This document shows positions 57,075 to 64,000 of a DNA stretch of 64,000 nucleotides, one piece after another. The position numbers were made by a program, and so were the translations under genes. The DNA lies in contig QLIY01000417.1 of assembly GCA_003260075.1 (NCBI GenBank), positions 13,543 to 77,542 of the forward strand, written 5' to 3'. Numbering within the stretch: position 1 is the stretch's first letter; each line of letters opens with the position of its first letter. The notes beneath the pieces are model-generated. The model was given only the letters and a program-made list of their open reading frames with translations, did no database searches and had not been told where the DNA came from. Source of the DNA: Phallusia mammillata. Taxonomy: Eukaryota; Chordata; Ascidiacea; Phlebobranchia; Ascidiidae.

Positions 57075-58144
57075 TATTGTGACATCATAAACTACTGGTC
57101 TGTTTTGCTAATTGCTGCTATTTTACCAAAAACTATGGCTATGTTGGTATTTGGCGATGGAGTTCATAAAAATATTTGGTTGGCAACTGCTGGACATTTG
57201 TAGGAAAGTGAAGTAGTTAAACTGTTTTTGTTTTTTGTTTTTTCCTGGCTGAAGTTGTTGATTTGTTATTCCTGGGTAAAATACGGAGCCAATATATTTT
57301 GTATTGCTACAAGTAAAATTGCAATCACCAGAAGGAATTTTTAGATATCGTGCTTCTTGGCAAATATAACAAGAGAAAAAGCAGCATTTTAGTTTTCCAC
57401 AGTTCCAAGGCAGTTTAAGTACAAACACCAGCATGCATGCCACAAGGGACATTGAATTTCTGAAACATACACAGAACATGACATGGTGTTCTGTAGACTG
57501 TTGAGGATGTTACAAAGGGGAAATTTAATAAGCGGACAACTTTTTTTGTTGTTTATCTGCACAATCTTTTAAACAGGGAATAGACTTGAGTAACACTGTT
57601 GCAGGAGGACACAAAATTGTGGCTTAAATGATAATAGCAAGTCAAGCACTGTATTATGTCACATGCTTATTGTTGCCGCAAGTAAACCGCTACAAATGGT
57701 ACAGCCAGAAATATGTTTTATATTTTTGCAAATCTTAGAAGGTGGTTTCATTGCACATTCATGAAGAGTTTTTGGTTCAAAAAAACCAGTCAGTGCATGA
57801 AGTGTGTTTCCAGCCCCATTTCTAACAGAAGTGCATTGACTTATCCAACAGATGTTAAACAACCCCCCCCCCAGAAGGTGGTTTCATTGCACATTCATGA
57901 AGAGTTTTTGGTTCAAAAAACCAGTCAGTGCATGAAGTGTGTTTCCAGCCCCATTTCTAACAAAAGTGCATTGACTTATCCAACAGATGTTAAACAATAA
58001 ATACCAACCACTAAATATATAATGTAGTCAATTAAGTTGCAGAGTTGTTATTCAGTACAGGGAAATCATGATTTAAAATTGAATTGCACGAACACACAAG
58101 TTACGACGGCCACAGTGCAGTGATAATAGCTGCAAGGTTTCCAG
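57075..58144. other. Intergenic region between the convergent CSTF1 and ARMH3 genes
   Basis: Holds both 3' flanks. The only structure is the C-split duplication at 57737-57998. No gene seen. Confidence 0.6.
57737..57998. repeat. Tandem duplication split by a run of 10 C
   Basis: 57737-57862 is repeated as 57873-57998 across ten C (57863-57872), with only two visible differences. Confidence 0.9.
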
Positions 58145-61100
58145 CTAAAATGAACTTGAATATTTTTGAAGGTCGATTTGTTCAAAGACAAGTGCCTTCT
58201 TGTAACCTTGGACTATGGAACGAACCTAAACATAGAAAAGGTTTTAAATTTACGTGACACAACTTCAACAGTTGTTGAGTATGAAAAACAGTTGCCTAAT
58301 GTCATTTTTATAGACAGAATCTAAATTTTTACAATACAATCAGTGGTGGGATTCAGCCAGTTCGCACCGGTTCTATAGAACCGTCTCAAATTTGATGAGA
58401 TCAGCGAACCTGTTAGCATTACTGGTTACTGTCAATGGACTTTTTGTAGAAGAACCGGCTGAAAAATATGAATCCAATCTCTGAATAGAATCCAATACTT
58501 AATAAAAACCATATATGTCTTTGCACTAGCAAGCTAAATGTCCAATAAAACTTACACAAAACACTGTGTTTTATTTCTCTACAGTGTTAAATAATATAAC
58601 CAGCTTACCAGATCACTGAAATATGAGGTTTCTTTGGGTCGTTCAGAATATCGCTCAAAATGATCAAGGTTATCTTGAAGTCTCAAGGTCAAACTGTCGT
58701 AATTATTCCTTACAACTTCCAACACCTGAATGTATTGGGTAAATTTGATGCAGAAGCATATTATGACTAGCAATGCATGGATAACACATGGCTTTGTTAG
58801 GTTCTTGCAGAACTGCAGTTATGTAAAATATTTTTTACTATTTTGCCACCAAGCAATAAAAAAATCGAAAAACTGGCAAAAGTCAGTTTGTGCAAAAAGT
58901 GGTCACAGAAATAATCAAAATAGGTGATCACCTGTGCTTGGTCATACACTACTTTTTCAATTGTTTGTAAAATTTATTTCAATTCAAACCGTGACTGCTT
59001 GTCCCTATTCAACTCTTTTTCAGCCAGAGTAGTATAAAAAGTAAAGTAATTTCTATTGTTCAGTGATTTCCATCTGACAGTGATGCCATTGCATTTATCT
59101 TACCGTTCTTCCAGTTTTATTTATAACTTTATTCCCATCCTGCAGGGAATGCACTATATTATTCATCTCACCTCTTCTTCAGTTAAAGTTGTCAGGTTAT
59201 TATCTTTCGACCATTTGTCGATCTTCGGTCGGAAGTGATGGATTATCGCACGGATGTTAACAGTTGCGTTGTTAAGACGGGAAGCAAATTCTTTGTATTC
59301 AGGATGGTTCACATAACGTAGGACTAAAAAATGAAATGTGTTAAATAATCTGCATAAGAAACAGTGACAGCAAGACCACAGCTATGAGATAAACCGAATA
59401 GCCAGGTAAGGTTAGCAAATGGAAAATTGAAAAAATAATCACATGGTGGGTCAATTTACATTACAACATACTATCCATGTAACGGAGAACTGAAAAATGA
59501 ATTGTGTTATAAAAGAGGCAGCATAAGAAACATAGACAGCAAGCCCAGAGCTCCCAGACACTTCAAATGTAAGTTGAAGGTTAGCAAACGTTTCAAACCA
59601 GAAAGTGGCAAACTTGTCACTCGTTTTACATTCAGTGTTGCCAATGTGGCAGTTTTCCCTTCGGAATTGGGCTGGTTTATAAAATTAAGTGACAGGTTGA
59701 CATTAAATGTCTGTAAAATTGGACTTGATTTTAATTTACTAAGCAGCTGCAGTTTTTGGGCTAGTTTTAACAATTGAAGTAGGGTTTTTTGGAAGTTTGA
59801 CCTGGTGAATCATACATTACAAAAGCTGATGTTTAAACCAAGTGTATTAGTTTGTTATCTTCATTAATTTACACCTTAAGGACACAATCTGACTAATTTA
59901 CTGCTGGTGAAACACCCCCCCCCCATTACAAAAGCTGATGTTTAAACCAAGTGTATTAGTTTGTTATCTTCACTAATTTACACCTTAAGGACACAATCTG
60001 ACTAATTTGCTGCTGGTGAAACAGTTTACCATTCAGTAGACAAAATCTTTTGACAACAAAAAGAAAATTTCATTGTTACTTACCAGCTGAATGAAGATTG
60101 TCAAAAACCTGTGCCATCCTCACAATCTCATAATAAAGTTCGTCGTAACTTGTTGGTGAAGGAAGAAAAGTGTCACCAAATGTGATGAACATGTTAAACA
60201 AGTTGATAACCTAAATAGCAGGAATAAGTTAAGTTTGAATTTTTGGTGAAAAGTGAGTGAAACCTTACCTGTGTTAATAAAACAAACACTCCGTTTTTCC
60301 ACTGTGATATAAAACTTGTTTCGTTGCTCATTATAAATTTGACGAAAGTGATGAGAGCTGAAACACAAACACATGTGACATTAAAATCTGATAGTCAGTT
60401 ATTTGAAGCTGAACAACAAGGCAACCTACCAGTCCACAGTTCTTTCCAGTTGTATTGGAGCCTGATGTGGCATTTCTTCTGGTAACACATCAGTCGGTGA
60501 ATGATACAAACACATCGCCTGAAAATAAAAGGAAAACATAGATAACTTTGCTCTGCAGAGATTTTGAATGTTGTTTTGCAAGATTTTTTAACACGAACGT
60601 TATATTACATAAATGACAGGCGACACCTTTGTTTATAGGAGAAGGTTGGACTGATTGGCCATTACAATCAGGAGTCTGGTTTACATTTATTACTAGCACA
60701 AGATAAACAAAGGGAAGGCAACCAAGCCTTACACAAATGTGTTTGTGTAACTGAACTTATAAAGTCACATTGCATCAACAACTGTTACAGCATAGCAAAC
60801 TGAATACAAATGCAGTCTGCTTTCATTTCATAATTGAAATGTGTAACAATAACATTGCATCCACAGGTTCCATAAATGTCACCAACACTGTTCCATACAT
60901 AGGTTACAAATTCTCACCACCACTTACATGTGTTGCATAAATGGAAATTCTTTCATCATGTGCGAAATAATAAACTCAGTAGCGAGATCGAACAACCAAC
61001 AAGCGAGAGGTCGGCTGCGACCGTCGTCCATCGCACGAACCTTACGATGTCGCATTGGCTGAAAAACAACAGTTTGTGTGAAATATAAAAGCTAACATAT

Positions 61101-61272
61101 TTATTGATGGGCTGAGCCAAGACAAAAGCCGAGTACTCGGCACCGAGCATCGCTGTTTTTAATGCTCGGCCGAGCAGTTGCACAAACTGACCCGAGCAAT
61201 AAATCTGCATATCCATGCCCTGCTAACATACTAGGTTCGTAAGAACAAAAAATGAGTGTTTTTATGTGTTAG

Positions 61273-61346
<74 letters not shown>

Positions 61347-63825
61347 TTGTGCGGCCCGCGAAGGAACTTTTAGAAGTTATGTGTTTTACTCAGGGGGAAT
61401 ACCTTGTCATGCCAGTGAGTTTATATAATACAATCTTTTTTAGTAGTGGTATATGCAACGATTTAAAATAGCATGTTTGAAATAGCCCATCTTTAGAATC
61501 AGCAACTGCGATTGTTGTGTCATATTTTTTTCATTGTTTCCACACAAAGCAATAAAGCACAGTTGGCTCTTCACTTTACTACACTGTATACAGTATTTGT
61601 TTGTTATTTATTACAACATTGTTTTTTTAAAAAGGCAAATTCTATTGCGAACATTTCACTTCTTAATCACCGAATATGTTTGTTGTCATGTTACACTGTA
61701 ACAAGTGTTTCGATAGTGCGGCCCTCGACATACTTAAAAGTTTGTTTTTGGACCTCAAAGCAGTTTGAGTTTGAGACCCCTGTGTTAGATGGTAGAAAAA
61801 TAACACCAACACCAACAATATTTTATCCAAACCAACCATTCTGTGAATGTGAATTCGGAAAACCATGTTGTCATCGTGAAGAAATGAATTAGCGAACTGA
61901 TCTTCCGTTATACAAACCAGGATAAGAAAACAAAGTTTGGCGCTTCCGATGTTTTGCTTCACTGTAAAAACAAACAAGGTTTGAGAACTTAAATGCATCA
62001 GTTAGTTATTCTCAATCAGTTTAGCTTTTGGTAGAAAGACTACTTGACTCTTAATATCATGTTTACCCACTGCAAGTTTTTACTTATATCTTGTAGAATT
62101 TTAAACGCTTAGATCAGTGTTTCTCAACCAGCCCCGAGCTGTGTTCCAGGGGTCCACGGGTGTAGATTCACCAGAAACACCCACTAAAAGCCTTTTTTTT
62201 AACTTTATTCCATAATATACTCGACTACTTCACATACTACTTGGCCATATTGAGGTTTTACGATTAGGGGCTTATGTTTACTCTATTCGACCTGTTTAAA
62301 GCCGAAATTGGCACCGAATTCCAACATGATATTGACGTTTACAATTTTAAGGGGGCCACAGGTCTTACACGGTTACATGAAGGGGGCCCCAAGGTCCAAA
62401 AAGTTACTTTTAGGGGGCAGTCCATGAAAGGTTGAGAACCACTGGCTCAGATGCTTGTACATTTTATGAAGGTTGATGTCATTACAATGCTTCCATGTTT
62501 CATCTTTAACTTAACTTGTAAAGGTTCCAATAAATTAATTTTGACAAAACTTAATGGATGTGCATGTCATGTTCTATGGTTGATGTTAAAGACACGTTGC
62601 TCATGAAGAATTTGGAAGATTACCAACCTTTCGTGTCTTGCATTACGATCGAGGTGTATTGGATGAACGAACACAGAACGTTGTTAGTCGATCCAATTGA
62701 TAACGCACTATCGGCTGTTGGGGCTGATAAAAAAAACAGTTATTGCATCAACATTAATAAAGTAACTTTTGTGAAGCAAAAACTCATCTCAGAAAACATA
62801 TACAAATTGAGAAGTGTTATTGTTATCGACACAGAAAAAAATGCATAATAAATTTTACTATCTTACTTCTACTCTTTATGTAACAAACATGTATTTTTTT
62901 CTGAAAATTAAACCCTCAACCCATACTTGTTCAAATTTGATATGATGACCTATAGTAACCTTCTTAGCAAAAGCACTCTCACATTGACCACTGTCTGATT
63001 TTGATAGACTTGGTATTGATTCAATGTTTAAAAATCTGGCAATTTAGTCCTTACTGTTAGGAGTGCTTGAGGTTCTTGCTGCTCCATCCCCTGATTTCGG
63101 TGTCGTTGGTGGAGTTCCAATCAGTGTATCGGGATGCGACTAAACAAGTGTCGTCATAAAATATTATACAGATAAATTTGATTCATTGCATAAAATCCTA
63201 ACAGCAATTTGTTAAAGAAATAGAATGGTGGCTTAGCACATATAGCCCTTGCATATACACTATAACCTATTTTAAAACATAAATATATTTCCTATGCTTA
63301 TTTTATATTGGGTCCCGTATTAGCCATCGTCTTTATAACCATAGTCGTTTCTGCGGGCAGAAACTCATGGGCCCCCACACATGCAAAGTTGCAAATAATG
63401 CAATTCAAGAGATCCCCCCCCCCAAACATAAATATATTTCCTATGCTTATTTTATATTGGGTCCCATATTACCCATAGTCTTTTATAACATTAGTTGTTT
63501 CTGCGGGCAGAAACTCATGGGTCCCCACACATGCAAAGTTGCAAATAATGCAATTCAAGAGATGAGAAGGTTTGTTGTTTTAATGGAAAACACAGTTTAG
63601 GAAAGGGGACCCATAATAAATTACATAAAATAACTTGGCAAATTGTGATTAATCGATTTCTGTCACATCATCCACACAACTAGACTGGCATATTGAATAT
63701 GATATTAACTGTATTGTTCATATCATCCACATAAGTATTCATTACTCACATGTGTCAGCACAGATATAAAGTTGCGGTTCAAATGAACTGCTTCATACAG
63801 GGCAAGTAGAATAGCTTCATTCGTC
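58145..63825 (-). CDS. ARMH3: ARMH3 (C10orf76), C-terminal half; gene continues past the right edge
   Basis: Armadillo-like helical protein of the Golgi; in vertebrates it works with PI4KB and GBF1 in PI4P supply. Eleven exons on the minus strand: 63750-63825, 63055-63139, 62628-62723, 61837-61961, 60928-61058, 60430-60518, 60269-60357, 60084-60210, 59172-59323, 58609-58725 and 58145-58225 (TAG stop). All junctions are GT-AG and in phase; 388 residues are present of an expected 690 or so. Recognisable blocks in order: [17 protein letters not shown], a Thr/Pro-rich linker ([12 protein letters not shown]), [97 protein letters not shown] and [20 protein letters not shown]. 63826-64000 is intron. 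Introns carry a run of 74 C, two C-split duplications and hAT-type MITEs. Confidence 0.93.
58341..58502. mobile_element. hAT-like MITE with CAGTGGTGGGATTCA end
   Basis: Starts CAGTGGTGGGATTCAGCCAG and contains AGCGAACCTGTTAGCATTAC; the right end is degraded (GAATCCAATACTTA). Same family as 33506-33736. In the last ARMH3 intron. Confidence 0.65.
59816..60022. repeat. Tandem duplication split by a run of 10 C
   Basis: 59816-59914 is repeated as 59925-60022 across ten C (59915-59924), with two substitutions. ARMH3 intron. Confidence 0.9.
61107..61272. mobile_element. Truncated relative of the MITE at 49194, ending at a C run
   Basis: GGGCTGAGCCAAGACAAAAG, CGAGTACTCGGCACCGAGCA and GCTCGGCCGAGCAG match the inverse of the right half of 49194-49597. 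The element is cut off where the 74-C run starts. Confidence 0.7.
61273..61346. repeat. Run of 74 consecutive C
   Basis: An uninterrupted C homopolymer in an ARMH3 intron. As with the G run at 40566, it is either a real quadruplex-forming tract on the other strand or a read artefact. Confidence 0.9.
62115..62444. mobile_element. hAT-type MITE with target duplication
   Basis: Ends CAGTGTTTCTCAACC and GGTTGAGAACCACTG. Flanks gcttagat (62107-62114) and gctcagat (62445-62452) match at 7 of 8. Same family as 47751-48135. ARMH3 intron. Confidence 0.8.
63221..63614. mobile_element. Copy of the GGTGGCTTT...GGGGACCCATA family with C-split duplication
   Basis: Starts TAGAATGGTGGCTTAGC and ends GGAAAGGGGACCCATAA. 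Inside, 63275-63413 is repeated as 63424-63562 across ten C (63414-63423), with several substitutions between copies. ARMH3 intron. Confidence 0.65.
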
Positions 63826-64000
63826 CTGAAAAACAGCAAATACATGTAAGATTTGGATTTGACATTTGTACAATGAACAAATGAAGTCAAAATTGCCAAC
63901 AAGGAGATTTCAATACTGTATATCTAAATTGTTGTTAATCCCCATTACAGGGCATACTGCAATAGTTTTTTGCAATCGAATTTTTATGCAATTTCCTTCG

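Noticed and set aside
61256-61471. Open frame encoding a long proline run
   Set aside because: It is only the translation of the 74-C homopolymer inside an ARMH3 intron.

Overview
The window is metazoan nuclear DNA, most likely from a solitary ascidian such as Ciona. This is an inference from the AT-rich sequence, short GT-AG introns, chordate-like protein sequences, abundant short DNA transposons and high local heterozygosity; nothing in the sequence names the species. No rRNA, tRNA or CRISPR array was seen. Nine single N bases (409, 2847, 10123, 13946, 17915, 22574, 25092, 30911, 44105) join fragments, and at most of them the same sequence appears on both sides, so several apparent duplications are probably unmerged contig ends or alleles.

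Layout. 1-3503: 5' part of a minus-strand gene encoding a CARD-like fold. 4493-27620: an array of five alpha-tubulin genes, all on the minus strand, each with the same seven-exon structure (exon 1 is only the ATG) and almost identical proteins, differing in the acidic C-terminal tail and, in the first gene, in the K40 loop. 28669-30477: a Golgi carbohydrate sulfotransferase (plus strand). 31424-39113: a complete 11-exon nicotinic acetylcholine receptor subunit of non-alpha type (minus). 39114-43625: intergenic, rich in repeats. 43626-52763: the spliceosome-associated kinase PRPF4B, 14 exons (minus). 53380-57074: CSTF1, the 50-kDa cleavage stimulation factor subunit, 8 exons (plus), divergent from PRPF4B across a 616-bp shared promoter region. 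58145-64000: C-terminal half of ARMH3 (C10orf76), 11 exons (minus), running off the right edge.

Function. The tubulin array is one family expanded by tandem duplication and reshuffled by conversion: promoter architecture (TATA, TGACGTAA and two CCAAT boxes), a first-intron block with E2F-like sites and a minisatellite in intron 6 are shared between members. PRPF4B (splicing) and CSTF1 (3' end formation) are both pre-mRNA processing genes and may be co-regulated. The other genes look unrelated to each other.

Most unusual signals. (1) A recurrent structure in which a direct tandem duplication of about 60-280 bp is split by a run of 10-12 G or C; one case is missing from the other copy of the same locus in this window. 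(2) Two short elements with inverted repeats, flanked by exact 12-bp direct repeats and each carrying a hammerhead-ribozyme-like core, consistent with Penelope-like retroelement derivatives. (3) An alpha-tubulin with a rewritten K40 loop, and mosaic tubulin paralogues.
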